Part shown: in pieces, positions 8,631-17,291 of the stretch
Numbering within the stretch: position 1 is the first letter of the stretch
Layout of the letters: the number at the start of each line of letters is the position of its first letter
Translations under genes and position numbers: made by a program
Notes under the pieces: generated by a model
What the model was told of the DNA's origin: nothing
The model's input: only the letters and a program-made list of their open reading frames with translations
Databases searched by the model: none
DNA from: an uncultured Acidobacteriota bacterium
Lineage (GTDB): Bacteria > Acidobacteriota > UBA6911 > CAINFC01
Assembly: GCA_903847975.1 (NCBI GenBank)
Contig: CAINFC010000052.1
Coordinates: forward strand, 1 to 64,000
Reading direction: 5' to 3'
DNA length: 64,000 nt

Positions 8631-8693
8631 TTTTCCGCCCCGTTTCGCTCCCGGCAAAAACCTCTATCCTTTTATAAAGAATTGGAGTGTCTT

Positions 8694-8885
8694 ATGAACG
8701 GATCTAACACGAAAGGCCCCCTGATCTGGGGCGTGATCCTGATTCTGCTTGGACTGCTTTTTCTTATGCAGAACTGGTTTGGCGTACGTTTTGTATGGCG
8801 CTTGCTCGTCGACTGGTGGCCGCTTATCCTGATTGCCATCGGCGCCCGCAAAATCTACCGCTATTTTACCTTTCGCGGTGTCTAA
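8694..8885 (+). CDS. Small LiaF-like (DUF5668-type) membrane protein
   Basis: The 63-residue protein is almost only two hydrophobic helices: IWGVILILLGLLFLMQNW and WWPLILIAIGARKIY. It resembles the N-terminal transmembrane region of LiaF, a regulator of cell-envelope stress signalling in Firmicutes. ATG 8694 is chosen because GGAG at 8684-8687 is six bases upstream; the TTG at 8682 would place that site inside the gene. It ends ten bases before the next gene, which has its own strong AAGGAGGT site. Confidence 0.7.
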   Translation: MNGSNTKGPLIWGVILILLGLLFLMQNWFGVRFVWRLLVDWWPLILIAIGARKIYRYFTFRGV

Positions 8886-8895
8886 GGAGGTAACC

Positions 8896-10467
8896 ATGAG
8901 CCAGCAGAAGGTTCCAAGGAAAAGCGGCTTGTTCGGCTGTCTTCTGTTTCTTTACGTCGGCCTGGTTTTCCTGCTGGCAAAGGCGGGATACCTCTCCGAC
9001 GCCTGGCGGTTCATTGGACGCTACTGGCCGCTGCTGCTTATTCTGGCCGGAATTGCCAAGACCGTCGAATATCTGACCGGCGGCGCTTCGAAGCTGTTTC
9101 GCTGGGGCGAGGTTTTTCTGGTTCTCCTTTTGATCCTTTTCGGCCAGATCATCAACAAGGCGGCGCCCTTCCTGGATTCGCTGCCAAAAATCATCGACTG
9201 GGAAAGAGGCAGCCTGTCCGTGCAGTCGCTGTTCCGCGAGCCGTTCTCCTTTCCGGAGGAGCGAATCGTGGAGCTTAAGCCGGAAACGGTACTGTCCATC
9301 CACAACCGCCGGGGAGATATTTCCGTGATACCCGCTTCGGGGGGGCCCACCAGGATCCGCATTCAGAGGCAGGCTTTCGCCGATTCCGAAGAGGAAGCCA
9401 AAAGGGCCGCCGACAAAATTCAACCATCGATTGTCCAGGAGGGGGACCAGACCCGGATTACCGTCGATCCCCCGGAAGGAACGCGAGCCCACCTGGAAAT
9501 TCTGGCCCCTTCCCAGAGTACCCTCCTCCTCGATAGCGGCAATGGAGATATCAAGGCGGAGGGTTTCAGCGGCAAAGCCCACACCTTCCGATGCCAGCAT
9601 GGAAAGATACAGATCAGCGGCCTCACCGGCGAGGTAAACGCCTCCAATCAGAACGGCCGGATCCAGGCTGAAAACCTGACCGGGGCCGCCACCCTGAACA
9701 CTTCTCACGGCTCGCTGACGGCCCGTGAGATCCGTGGCGACCTGACCGTTGGCAACGAGAGCGGTTCCTCCGAGCTCTCGGACATAAAAGGAAATGTCCT
9801 GGTCCGCAGCGATCATGGCTCCGTTGCGGTCTTTAAGGCCGGCGGAAAAGTGGATATCGTTGCCCCGCAGTCCAAAATCATACTGGAAGAAGTCCAGGGA
9901 CCGGTGCTGATTGAGTCCAGCCATCGGGAAGTGCGCCTGACCCGAATCGCCTCTGCGGTAGAGGTAAAGCAAAAATACGGTTCCCTGCGCCTGGAAAGAA
10001 TCGTCGGGGCTGCCAAAGCCATCCTGGAGCACACCGAACTCAACGGTTTCGACCTGCAAGCCGGCCTGCAGGTGGAAGCGGAATACTCGGAAATCCACCT
10101 GGAAAAGACTGCCGGCCTGATTCACATTCGCAACCGGCTGAAACCGGTCACCATCGAGGAATTCAACTCCGCGATCCAGGTGGAAAACGAGAACGCCTCC
10201 GTGTACCTCATCTCCTCGGAATCCGTTCAGCAGCCGGTCCAGGTGCGGACGGACCATGGCAAAATCGAATTCCTGCAGCCGGAAAACAGCCGCTTCCGGT
10301 TGGCGGCCAGCACGCAAAGCGGACGAATTGTCTGCGAATTCCCGGATCTGCAGCCGGCCCGAAGCGAACGAAACCAGAAAAACCTGCAAGGAGAGCTTGG
10401 CAAGGGCGGTCCTCTGGTGACCCTGGAATCCAACCAGGGATCGATCTGGATCAAAAAGAAATCCTGA
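8896..10467 (+). CDS. LiaF-like membrane segment fused to a DUF4097-like beta-helix
   Basis: From ATG 8896 (perfect AAGGAGGT seven bases before it) the product is 523 residues. The first 100 residues hold three hydrophobic segments, including the WPLLLILAGIAKTVEYL stretch shared with the two preceding proteins. The rest is built of roughly eleven 20-residue strands ending in patterns such as GDIKAEGFSG, GKIQISGLTG, GRIQAENLTG and GSLTAREIRG. This is the repeating form of the DUF4097 putative adhesin, expected to make a right-handed beta-helix outside the membrane. It closes the stress operon; a structural or sensing role is inference. Confidence 0.75.
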   Translation: MSQQKVPRKSGLFGCLLFLYVGLVFLLAKAGYLSDAWRFIGRYWPLLLILAGIAKTVEYLTGGASKLFRWGEVFLVLLLILFGQIINKAAPFLDSLPKIIDWERGSLSVQSLFREPFSFPEERIVELKPETVLSIHNRRGDISVIPASGGPTRIRIQRQAFADSEEEAKRAADKIQPSIVQEGDQTRITVDPPEGTRAHLEILAPSQSTLLLDSGNGDIKAEGFSGKAHTFRCQHGKIQISGLTGEVNASNQNGRIQAENLTGAATLNTSHGSLTAREIRGDLTVGNESGSSELSDIKGNVLVRSDHGSVAVFKAGGKVDIVAPQSKIILEEVQGPVLIESSHREVRLTRIASAVEVKQKYGSLRLERIVGAAKAILEHTELNGFDLQAGLQVEAEYSEIHLEKTAGLIHIRNRLKPVTIEEFNSAIQVENENASVYLISSESVQQPVQVRTDHGKIEFLQPENSRFRLAASTQSGRIVCEFPDLQPARSERNQKNLQGELGKGGPLVTLESNQGSIWIKKKS

Positions 10468-10480
10468 CCCGCGAGGATCT

Positions 10481-10825
10481 TCAGCCCGGCGGCCAGTGCA
10501 TGGCGCGGCCGCCCAGCAGGTGGACGTGCAGGTGGAATACGGTCTGCCCGGCTTCCGCATTGGTGTTGACCACCAGGCGGTATCCTTTCTGGTGAATGCC
10601 CTTGGCTTCCGCCAGCTTGCGGGCTGCCGTCAGGACCTTTCCCAGCAGCCGCTCCTCTCCTTCCGAAAGCTGGTTCATGGAAGGAATGTGCTTTCTGGGA
10701 ATGACCAGCGAATGGACCGGGGCCTGCGGATTGATATCGTCGAAGGCCACTACCTCCTCGTCTTCGTAAACCAGGCGGGCTTTTATTTCCTGGCGGGCAA
10801 TTTTACAAAAAAGGCAGTCTTCCAT
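10481..10825 (-). CDS. HIT-family nucleotide hydrolase (HinT-like)
   Basis: The 114-residue protein starts with MEDCLFCKIARQEI, the usual HinT zinc-associated CxxC start, and carries the histidine triad HLHVHLL (H98, H100, H102). HinT proteins are small homodimeric phosphoramidases that hydrolyse AMP-lysine and similar adenylated compounds. Length and motifs match the family fully. It is read toward the DUF4097 gene, with only 13 bases between their ends, and stands alone upstream of prmC and prfA in the same direction. A second, longer HIT protein is at 16.7 kb. Confidence 0.93.
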   Translation of the reverse strand: MEDCLFCKIARQEIKARLVYEDEEVVAFDDINPQAPVHSLVIPRKHIPSMNQLSEGEERLLGKVLTAARKLAEAKGIHQKGYRLVVNTNAEAGQTVFHLHVHLLGGRAMHWPPG

Positions 10826-10873
10826 AGGATTCTCTCGGGAAGAAAAACGATTTTTAGAACCGACCGTTCATTA

Positions 10874-11794
10874 TCATAGCGCATGGATGCCGGTGGCGCA
10901 ATCTTTTCTCCATGCCTCCACGCAGCGAGGAATGCCTTGCAAGTCAGGCCATACCTGTTTCGTTTCCCAATGATTTCCGGCAAGCAGGGTCAGGACCGCC
11001 TCGCTTTGCCCCAGACCGATTTCCAGCAGAAGCAATCCGCCCGGGACCAGCAGCTCCCCGGCGGCAGGGACGATGCGGCGGATGACGTCAAGACCGTCCG
11101 GACCGCCGAACAGGGCTTCCTCCGGTTCAAAATCCCGCACTTCCGGATCCAGGCCGGCCTTATCGCCCAGGGCAACATACGGGGGATTGCTGACCAGCAG
11201 ATGAAAGGGCCCCGCGGCTTTCCTGGCCCGCGCCGGCGGAACCAGGTCACTCCTGATAAAACGGATCTCCCGGGAAGGCGCCAGGGCGCGGGCATTCCTC
11301 CGGGCCGTCCGCAGGGCCGAGGCGCTGCAGTCCAAAGCCAGAACGGACGAACCTTCCAGTTCCAAAGCCAGTGTGATCGCCAGACAGCCCGAGCCGGTGC
11401 CGATATCCGCCACCCGCAGGGGTCCGCCTTGGGCCAGGTTTTTCAGCTTCTCCCGGCAAGCCAGAGCCCTTTCGACGAGCAGCTCTGTTTCCGGCCGGGG
11501 AATCAGAACCGCCGGATTCACCCGGAACGTCCGGCCCCAGAACTCCTGCGTGCCGCATAGATATTGCAGCGGTGTCCTTTGCTGTCGGGCAAGAAGCAGC
11601 TTTTGGAAGCGGGCGACCCGGGCGGCAGGAATCATTTGATCCGGATGGGACAGGACAAACTCCTTCTCCTGGTTCAGGAGGAAGGCCAGCAGGATCAAGG
11701 CATCCCACGATGCCTGCGCCAGGCCGGCCTGCTGCAACTGCCGACGGCCGGAAAAAAGGAGGGATCGGATGGTGTGCGGCGGCGGCCGGTTCAT
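10874..11794 (-). CDS. prmC: Release-factor glutamine methyltransferase
   Basis: PrmC methylates the glutamine of the GGQ motif in release factors RF1 and RF2 with S-adenosylmethionine. The 306-residue protein has an N-terminal helical domain, the SAM site VADIGTGSGCLAITLALE near residue 128, and the catalytic NPPY motif (203-206). It lies 16 bases after prfA on the same strand, so enzyme and substrate are co-transcribed, as in many bacteria. The start MNRPPPHTIR has no clear Shine-Dalgarno site, which fits coupling to prfA. Confidence 0.95.
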   Translation of the reverse strand: MNRPPPHTIRSLLFSGRRQLQQAGLAQASWDALILLAFLLNQEKEFVLSHPDQMIPAARVARFQKLLLARQQRTPLQYLCGTQEFWGRTFRVNPAVLIPRPETELLVERALACREKLKNLAQGGPLRVADIGTGSGCLAITLALELEGSSVLALDCSASALRTARRNARALAPSREIRFIRSDLVPPARARKAAGPFHLLVSNPPYVALGDKAGLDPEVRDFEPEEALFGGPDGLDVIRRIVPAAGELLVPGGLLLLEIGLGQSEAVLTLLAGNHWETKQVWPDLQGIPRCVEAWRKDCATGIHAL

Positions 11795-11810
11795 GGCGCC
11801 GTGGTGCCGC

Positions 11811-12884
11811 TCAGGCGATCTGCTGCTGCTTGAGCTTTTCCGCCTGGTCGTGCGCCGTCAGGGCGTCCACAAAAGGATCAATGGAGCCGTCCATGACTTC
11901 GTCCAGCTGGTACATGGTCAGGCCGACACGGTGATCGGTGACCCGGTTTTGCGGAAAATTGTAGGTGCGGATTTTTTCACTGCGGTCTCCGGTGCCGACC
12001 ATCTGCCTCCGGTTTTCGGAAATGGAAGCCATCTGCTCGTTCCTGGCTTTTTCCAGCAGCCGGGACCTGAGTACACGCATGGCTTTGGCCCGGTTCTTGA
12101 TCTGCGACTTTTCGTCCTGGCAGGAAACCACCATGCCGGAAGGAATATGGGTGATGCGCACCGCGGAATAGGTGGTATTGACCGACTGGCCACCGGGTCC
12201 GGAGGAGCAGAACGTATCGATGCGGATTTCCTTGGGATCGATGCTGACTTCCACTTCATCCGCCTCGGGAAGAACGGCGACGGTGACGGCGGAAGTGTGT
12301 ACCCGGCCGGAGGCCTCGGTTTTCGGCACGCGCTGCACGCGGTGCACCCCGCTTTCGTATTTCAGCCGGCTGTAAACCCGCTCGCCCTCGACCATGGCAA
12401 TGATCTCCTTCACGCCACCCACTCCGCTTTCATGCAGGGTGGTCAGCTGCATCTTCCAGTTGCGCCGCTCGCAATAGCGGCTGTACATCCGGAAGATTTC
12501 CTGGGCAAACAGCGTGGCTTCGTCCCCTCCCGTCCCGGCGCGGATTTCCAATAGGACATTCTTGTGGTCCTCCGGATCCTTGGGCGTCAGAAGATCGCGA
12601 AGCTCTTCCCCGCAGGCGGCCTCCTGCTTCTCCAGCTCCGTCACTTCTTCGGCCGCCATCTGCTGCATATCCGGATCTTCCTCTTCCGCCGCCAGATGGC
12701 GGGCTTCCGCCAGGCGCTCCCGCAGCTGGCGATAAGCCCCGTATTTGGAGACGATTTCTTCCAGCTCTTTATGCTGTTTGGTGCACTGCAGGTATTTTTG
12801 CCGGTCGGCGATGATCTCGGGATCCGTCAACTGCAGGGAGAGCTGGTCGAAGGTCTTTTGGATTTCTTCCAGTTTGGCAAGCAT
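11811..12884 (-). CDS. prfA: Peptide chain release factor 1
   Basis: RF1 ends translation at UAA and UAG. The 357-residue protein has the catalytic GGQ at 231-233 in [14 protein letters not shown]. The tripeptide anticodon position (PAT or PVT in well-studied RF1) reads PKT at 187-189 in [12 protein letters not shown]. The middle residue differs, but PxT is the RF1 pattern, while RF2 has SPF. The GGQ glutamine is the target of PrmC encoded just downstream. It follows rpmE on the same strand after an 81-base gap holding a strong hairpin. Confidence 0.97.
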   Translation of the reverse strand: MLAKLEEIQKTFDQLSLQLTDPEIIADRQKYLQCTKQHKELEEIVSKYGAYRQLRERLAEARHLAAEEEDPDMQQMAAEEVTELEKQEAACGEELRDLLTPKDPEDHKNVLLEIRAGTGGDEATLFAQEIFRMYSRYCERRNWKMQLTTLHESGVGGVKEIIAMVEGERVYSRLKYESGVHRVQRVPKTEASGRVHTSAVTVAVLPEADEVEVSIDPKEIRIDTFCSSGPGGQSVNTTYSAVRITHIPSGMVVSCQDEKSQIKNRAKAMRVLRSRLLEKARNEQMASISENRRQMVGTGDRSEKIRTYNFPQNRVTDHRVGLTMYQLDEVMDGSIDPFVDALTAHDQAEKLKQQQIA

Positions 12885-12901
12885 AAAACCGCTCGGTTTT
12901 C

Positions 12902-12939
12902 CGCAGCAGGGCCTTTTTCCAGGAAAAAGCCCCGCTGCG
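12902..12939 (-). terminator. Strong hairpin between rpmE and prfA
   Basis: CGCAGCAGGGCCTTTTTCC and GGAAAAAGCCCCGCTGCG form an almost complete inverted repeat around one base. It has no run of U after the stem in either direction. It is therefore a possible attenuator, processing site or weak terminator and not a textbook terminator. It sits between the stop of rpmE and the start of prfA. Confidence 0.45.
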
Positions 12940-12965
12940 CTTTCCGCCGGGATACTCCGGTCGGA

Positions 12966-13166
12966 CTACTTCTTTTTATACTTGCGCTGAAATTTCTCGA
13001 TACGGCCGGCGGTGTCGATCAGTTTTTGCTTGCCGGTGAAGAAAGGATGGCACTGGGAACAGATTTCCAGGCGGATTTCCGGCTTGGTGGAACTGGTTTC
13101 AAACCGGTTTCCGCAGGCACAGGTGACCGTAACCGTATGATACTTCGGGTGAATATCTTTTTTCAT
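12966..13166 (-). CDS. rpmE: 50S ribosomal protein L31 (zinc form)
   Basis: The 66-residue protein matches L31 from end to end, with [10 protein letters not shown] at the start. It is the zinc-binding (C+) form: C16, C18, C36 and C39 are all present. The zinc form is normally used when zinc is plentiful; a zinc-free paralog, if any, is not in the window. A -10 element TATAAT lies on the minus strand at 13213-13208, about 42 bases upstream of the ATG, with no good -35 element. It heads a run of rpmE, prfA, prmC. Confidence 0.97.
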   Translation of the reverse strand: MKKDIHPKYHTVTVTCACGNRFETSSTKPEIRLEICSQCHPFFTGKQKLIDTAGRIEKFQRKYKKK

Positions 13167-13259
13167 TAAAACACAACCTCTATCTAAAATTTATGTCAGA
13201 ACTGGATATTATAACCCAAAACCAAATTCATGCCCGGGAAAAATTTTTCAGCTCTCTCC

Positions 13260-13288
13260 TTGACAAAAAGAACGGTTCGCGTTAAAAA
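13260..13288 (+). promoter_or_regulatory. Candidate rpsA promoter
   Basis: TTGACA at 13260-13265 and TAAAAA at 13283-13288 are 17 bases apart. Transcription from here would give rpsA a leader of about 310 bases. The -10 departs from consensus at two positions. Confidence 0.5.
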
Positions 13289-13550
13289 AGAAGCCTTTAA
13301 AATCTAGGAAAAAAGAGGTTTCTCGTTTTTTGCCCAATCCTTCGGCTTCATTCTGCGCTTCGGGGAGCAAGCTTGGCCGTCCACTACCCGCTGTGAAGGG
13401 GTTTTTTGCGTCCGGGAGAGGCTTCGTCGCCCCGATTTCATCCCGCTTCTTTCTTTTCACGGCGAAGCATGCCCGAAGGTTTATGCCGACCTTTTTCTCC
13501 CGACACACGGGTAACCCTCTTTTTCCCCCGGCAATCATAAAGATTGGTCC

Positions 13551-13573
13551 CCGGCGGAGGCATTCTCTGCCGG
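13551..13573 (+). promoter_or_regulatory. Hairpin in the rpsA leader
   Basis: CCGGCGGAG (13551-13559) and CTCTGCCGG (13565-13573) pair with one bulge, leaving a five-base loop, and end about 18 bases before the CGGAGG ribosome site of rpsA. In E. coli, S1 represses its own mRNA through leader hairpins; a similar role here is inference from position. Confidence 0.4.
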
Positions 13574-13607
13574 CGGAAGAATTTTACTATCGGAGGCACT
13601 TTCATTC

Positions 13608-15419
13608 ATGGATGCAAACAACCTAAAGAAAAAACAGGAAACGGCAGAAAGCCTTATGCTCGGCAGGCCGGAGGCGGAAAAACCGTCCGGCCTGGTCCAG
13701 CAAAGGATTCAGTTCGAGGATCCGAGCAGCGTCGACTACGCGCAGATGCTCGATTCCTACTACGGCGGCTTCAAGAAATTCTCGGAAGGGGACGTGATTC
13801 GCGGACGCGTCGTTAATGTCAGCGAATCGAAGGTCACGGTCGACATCGGCTTCAAGTCCGAAGGGGTTATCCCCATCGAAGAGTTTGCCGGCGAAAACGG
13901 CAAGATCGATGTCCGGCCAGGGCAGGACGTAGATGTCTACCTGGAGCAGACCGAGGACCAGAACGGCTATATCGCCCTCTCCCGCGAAAAAGCGGAGAGG
14001 ATGAAAATCTGGGATGAGATCGAGAAGGCCTATCGCGACAACTCGGTGATTGTCGGCCGGGTGATCGAGCGAATCAAAGGGGGGCTGGCCGTGGATATCG
14101 GGGTTCGCGCCTTCCTGCCCGGCTCCCAGATCGACGTCCGTCCGGTCCGCAACCTGGACGCTCTGCGGGGCGAAGAGTTCCGCATGAAGGTCATCAAGGT
14201 GAACCGCCGGCGCGGAAACATCGTCCTGTCCCGGAAAGCAGTCCTGGAACTGGAGCTGGAACAGGAAAAGAAGCGCACCCTGGAAACCCTGGAGGAGGGC
14301 TGCGTTGTGGATGGCGTGGTGAAAAACATCACGGAATACGGTGCCTTTATTGACCTGGGCGGAATTGACGGGCTGCTGCACATCACCGACATGTCTTACG
14401 GCCGGGTGAAACATCCTTCCGAGCGGCTCAGCATCGGTGAGCGGGTCAAAGTCAAAGTCATCAAATTCGACCGCGCGGAAAACCGCGTCTCTCTGGGTCT
14501 CAAGCAGATGAACGCCGATCCCTGGGAAACGGCCGCCGAGCGCTACCCGAAAAACTCCCGGGTCAGCGGCAAGGTAGTCAATATTACCGAATACGGCGCC
14601 TTCATCGAACTGGAGCCCGGCGTGGAAGGGCTGATTCACATTTCGGAAATGACCTGGAACAAGCGCATCAAGCACCCCTCTAAGATCCTGAACGAAGGAG
14701 AGCTGGTGGAGGCCCAGGTTCTGGAAATTGACACCGAAAACCGCCGCATCTCTTTGGGCATCAAACAGACGGAACCCAACCCGTGGCACCAGATCCTGGA
14801 AAAGTATACGATCGGCTCCATTGTCACCGGCAAGGTTCGTAACCTGACCGAATTCGGCGCCTTTGTGGAAATCGAGGACGGCATCGACGGCCTGGTGCAC
14901 GTCAGCGACATGTCCTGGACCAAGCGGATCAAGCACCCCAGCGAAGTTTTAAAAAAGGGGGACACGGTGAACGCCGTCATTCTGAGCATCGACTCGGACA
15001 ACCAGAAGATTTCTCTGGGAATCAAGCAGCTGGAGCCGGATCGCTGGGAGGATTTCGCTTCCCGCCATCAGATCGGAGATGTCGTCCGCGGTCAGGTGGT
15101 CCGAATCACGAACTTTGGTGCTTTCGTTCAGCTGGCGGATGGAATCGAGGGCCTGTGCCATGTGTCCGAGCTGGATGAACATCATGTCGAAAAGCCGGAA
15201 GAAATCCTGCGCGCCGGTCAGGAAATCGACATGCGGATTATCAAGATGAATATATCCGAGAAAAAGATCGGTCTGAGCCTGAAGGCCATGAAGGAAGACG
15301 ATACCCGGATTATTCGTGCCATGGCCGAGAGCGAACCCGCTCCGGTGACCATGGGAGATCGCGTGGGAGATCAGCTCAAAGACCTTCTCTCCGGACAGCG
15401 CCGTTCGGGAGATAACTGA
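13608..15419 (+). CDS. rpsA: 30S ribosomal protein S1
   Basis: S1 binds mRNA and helps load it on the ribosome. The 603-residue protein contains six S1 (OB-fold) repeats, starting near residues 62, 147, 232, 316, 403 and 490. Repeats 3 to 6 are the most regular, for example VVKNITEYGAFIDLGG and VVNITEYGAFIELEPG. This is the full-length six-domain form found in Gram-negative bacteria. An N-terminal extension of about 60 residues precedes repeat 1. Its start has CGGAGG eleven bases upstream, and sppA follows 51 bases after it. Confidence 0.96.
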   Translation: MDANNLKKKQETAESLMLGRPEAEKPSGLVQQRIQFEDPSSVDYAQMLDSYYGGFKKFSEGDVIRGRVVNVSESKVTVDIGFKSEGVIPIEEFAGENGKIDVRPGQDVDVYLEQTEDQNGYIALSREKAERMKIWDEIEKAYRDNSVIVGRVIERIKGGLAVDIGVRAFLPGSQIDVRPVRNLDALRGEEFRMKVIKVNRRRGNIVLSRKAVLELELEQEKKRTLETLEEGCVVDGVVKNITEYGAFIDLGGIDGLLHITDMSYGRVKHPSERLSIGERVKVKVIKFDRAENRVSLGLKQMNADPWETAAERYPKNSRVSGKVVNITEYGAFIELEPGVEGLIHISEMTWNKRIKHPSKILNEGELVEAQVLEIDTENRRISLGIKQTEPNPWHQILEKYTIGSIVTGKVRNLTEFGAFVEIEDGIDGLVHVSDMSWTKRIKHPSEVLKKGDTVNAVILSIDSDNQKISLGIKQLEPDRWEDFASRHQIGDVVRGQVVRITNFGAFVQLADGIEGLCHVSELDEHHVEKPEEILRAGQEIDMRIIKMNISEKKIGLSLKAMKEDDTRIIRAMAESEPAPVTMGDRVGDQLKDLLSGQRRSGDN

Positions 15420-15470
15420 ACCCTGTGTTCCAAGGCGTTCAACCGCTCCTTTCATCCACATAGGTAACCC

Positions 15471-16370
15471 ATGAACAAAGGTAAGCTGGCCCTCTGGTTC
15501 ATCGTTGGAGGTGTGGCCTTCCTGTTTTTCGTCCTCTGCCTGGCGGCTCTGATGCTCTATGTTCAGCCGGACAGCGAATGGGACATCTCTTTCGATTCGG
15601 GCCAGGTGGCTCTGATTGAACTGTACGGCACGATCTACGATCCCAAGCCGATTGTCGACCAGATGAAGCTCTACCGGAAGCAAACGCAGATCAAAGCCCT
15701 CGTCCTGCACATCAACAGTCCGGGCGGGGGCGCGGCTGCCTCCCAGGAGATCTATTCGGAAGTCCTGCGCATGCGCAAGGAATACAAGAAGAAAGTCGTA
15801 GCCGCCATGGGCAGCGTGGCCGCCAGCGGGGGTTTTTACGTGGCTTGCGCCGCGGATAAAATCGTCGCCAATCCGGCCACCGTGACCGGGAGCATCGGGG
15901 TCATCGCCGAATGGATCAACTGGGGCGAGTTAATGAGCTGGGCCAAGCTGAAAAGCGAAATCATCAAAAGCGGAGAGTACAAGGACGCCGGCAATCCGAC
16001 CCGGCCGCTGACAGAAAACGAACGGCGTTATTTCCAAGGGCTGATTGACGGCCTTTACAGGCAGTTCGTACAAGCCGTTGCGGACGGGCGGCACATGACC
16101 CTGGACGAGGTTAAGCCGCTGGCGGACGGACGGGTTTTTACCGGAGAAGATGCACGGGCCAAGGGTCTGGTGGACGAACTGGGCACTTTGCAGGACGCCA
16201 TCCGTCTTGCCGGAAAAATGGCCAACCTGGGCGGTGAGCCCAAAGTGGTTTCTCCGAAAAAAAAGAAGGTTTCCCTCTGGGATCTTCTGCTGAACGATGC
16301 CAGTTCGCTTCTGCCTTTTTCCGGGGATCCGTCTCAATCGAGCATACGTTTTCAATATCTTTGGAGGTAA
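15471..16370 (+). CDS. sppA: Signal peptide peptidase SppA (S49 family)
   Basis: SppA degrades leftover signal peptides in the membrane. The 299-residue protein has one N-terminal transmembrane segment (about residues 8-30) followed by a single S49 protease domain. The catalytic Ser is S119 in GSVAASGGFY and the Lys is K171 in SGEYKDAGNP, the dyad known from Bacillus SppA. The protein is thus the short, single-domain type, unlike the 618-residue E. coli enzyme. It lies between rpsA and an HU-family gene on the same strand. Confidence 0.94.
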   Translation: MNKGKLALWFIVGGVAFLFFVLCLAALMLYVQPDSEWDISFDSGQVALIELYGTIYDPKPIVDQMKLYRKQTQIKALVLHINSPGGGAAASQEIYSEVLRMRKEYKKKVVAAMGSVAASGGFYVACAADKIVANPATVTGSIGVIAEWINWGELMSWAKLKSEIIKSGEYKDAGNPTRPLTENERRYFQGLIDGLYRQFVQAVADGRHMTLDEVKPLADGRVFTGEDARAKGLVDELGTLQDAIRLAGKMANLGGEPKVVSPKKKKVSLWDLLLNDASSLLPFSGDPSQSSIRFQYLWR

Positions 16371-16374
16371 TCAA

Positions 16375-16656
16375 ATGACCAAAGCAGAGCTGGTAGAAGA
16401 AGTGGCGAAAAGCTCCGACTTAACAAAGAAAGATGCGGAAGTTATCGTCCAGATTCTCTTAGACAGCATTATCGACTCCTTGAAAAAGGGTGAGAAAATT
16501 GAGCTGCGCGGCTTCGGCAGCTTTCGAATCCGGCAGCGGGGAGGCCGCCAGGGAAGAAATCCTAAAACAGGTACGGTGGTTTCCGTCCCCCCCAAGAAGG
16601 TTCCTTTCTTCAAGCCGGGCAAGGAACTGAAGGATCTGATCAACCTGGGCGAATAG
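16375..16656 (+). CDS. HU/IHF-family DNA-binding protein
   Basis: The 93-residue protein is a complete HU/IHF-type histone-like DNA-bending protein. The beta-arm signature GRNPKTG is near residues 61-67, and the tip Pro follows. ATG 16375 has GGAGGT seven bases upstream; the longer open frame overlaps sppA and is rejected. The position just after rpsA resembles the rpsA-ihfB order of proteobacteria, so an IHF-beta-like role is possible, but sequence alone does not separate HU from IHF here. Confidence 0.94.
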   Translation: MTKAELVEEVAKSSDLTKKDAEVIVQILLDSIIDSLKKGEKIELRGFGSFRIRQRGGRQGRNPKTGTVVSVPPKKVPFFKPGKELKDLINLGE

Positions 16657-16660
16657 GGCC

Positions 16661-17158
16661 ATGGAAAGGCTTTGGACGCCATGGCGGTTTTCGTACATTT
16701 CGCAGCCCGCCGCCAGCGTGGAAAAAACCGATTGTATCTTCTGCTCCCTTTTACGGGCGGACCGAGATAGAGACCACTTTCTGCTCTATCGCGGTCCGTC
16801 CTGCTTTGTCCTCCTGAACCGATTTCCTTACACCTCCGGGCATCTGATGATTTCCCCGTATCGGCACGTCCCCCTGCTCACCCATCTGCGGCCGGAGGAA
16901 ACCGAGGAAATGATGTCCCTGGCCCAGCGCGCCCAGGCAGCACTGAGCGAGCGATACCGGCCGGAGGGATTTAACATCGGCATGAATCTCGGCGCCTGCG
17001 CCGGCGCCGGCGTTGCCGGCCACGTTCATCTCCACGTGGTTCCGCGCTGGGTCGGCGACAGCAATTTCATGACCGTCCTGGGAGAGACCCGCGTCCTTCC
17101 GGAAACCCTCGAACAGACCTTCGAAAAGCTCCTCCCTTTCTTTCCCGCCAGCCAGTAG
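16661..17158 (+). CDS. HIT-family protein (Ap4A phosphorylase/hydrolase-like)
   Basis: The 165-residue protein has the CIFC start motif near residue 26 (DCIFCSLL) and the histidine triad HVHLHVVPRW near residues 126-135. This longer HIT group, common in Acidobacteriota, Mycobacterium and Aquifex relatives, includes Ap4A phosphorylases and hydrolases. It follows the HU gene by four bases, so the two are probably co-transcribed. The substrate cannot be fixed from sequence. Confidence 0.88.
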   Translation: MERLWTPWRFSYISQPAASVEKTDCIFCSLLRADRDRDHFLLYRGPSCFVLLNRFPYTSGHLMISPYRHVPLLTHLRPEETEEMMSLAQRAQAALSERYRPEGFNIGMNLGACAGAGVAGHVHLHVVPRWVGDSNFMTVLGETRVLPETLEQTFEKLLPFFPASQ

Positions 17159-17255
17159 CCTTCCGCGCGGTCACGCCCTAAAATCCTTGCAGGGCGGCCT
17201 CTCGCGACGCCCCTGGCGATTTCTTTTCCCTGTCAAAAAATGACTTGCTCTTTGC

Positions 17256-17284
17256 TTGGCGAGGGGACGGTGGTGTGTTACTGT
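17256..17284 (+). promoter_or_regulatory. Candidate tnaA promoter (extended -10)
   Basis: TTGGCG at 17256-17261 and TACTGT at 17279-17284 are 17 bases apart, and a TG one base before the -10 makes it an extended -10. Transcription would begin at about 17291, on or next to the ATG at 17292, so the message may be leaderless. No Shine-Dalgarno site is visible. Confidence 0.35.
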
Positions 17285-17291
17285 TATGGCC

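Larger units (their letters stand above)
13167..13607. other. Intergenic region between rpmE and rpsA (rpsA leader)
   Basis: The 441 bases between the divergent rpmE and rpsA genes hold no believable gene. On the left is the rpmE -10 (13208-13213). A rpsA-direction promoter with a perfect -35 is at 13260-13288. The remaining 320 bases would be a long leader for rpsA with several short inverted repeats, the clearest at 13551-13573. A good ribosome site, CGGAGG (13591-13596), precedes the rpsA ATG. Confidence 0.5.

Noticed and set aside
8866-10560. 564-codon open frame on the minus strand
   Set aside because: It lies antisense to the DUF4097-like gene, which has a perfect ribosome site and a recognisable repeated fold.
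13623-14936. 437-codon open frame on the minus strand
   Set aside because: It is antisense to rpsA. The apparent repeats are mirror images of the S1 repeats.
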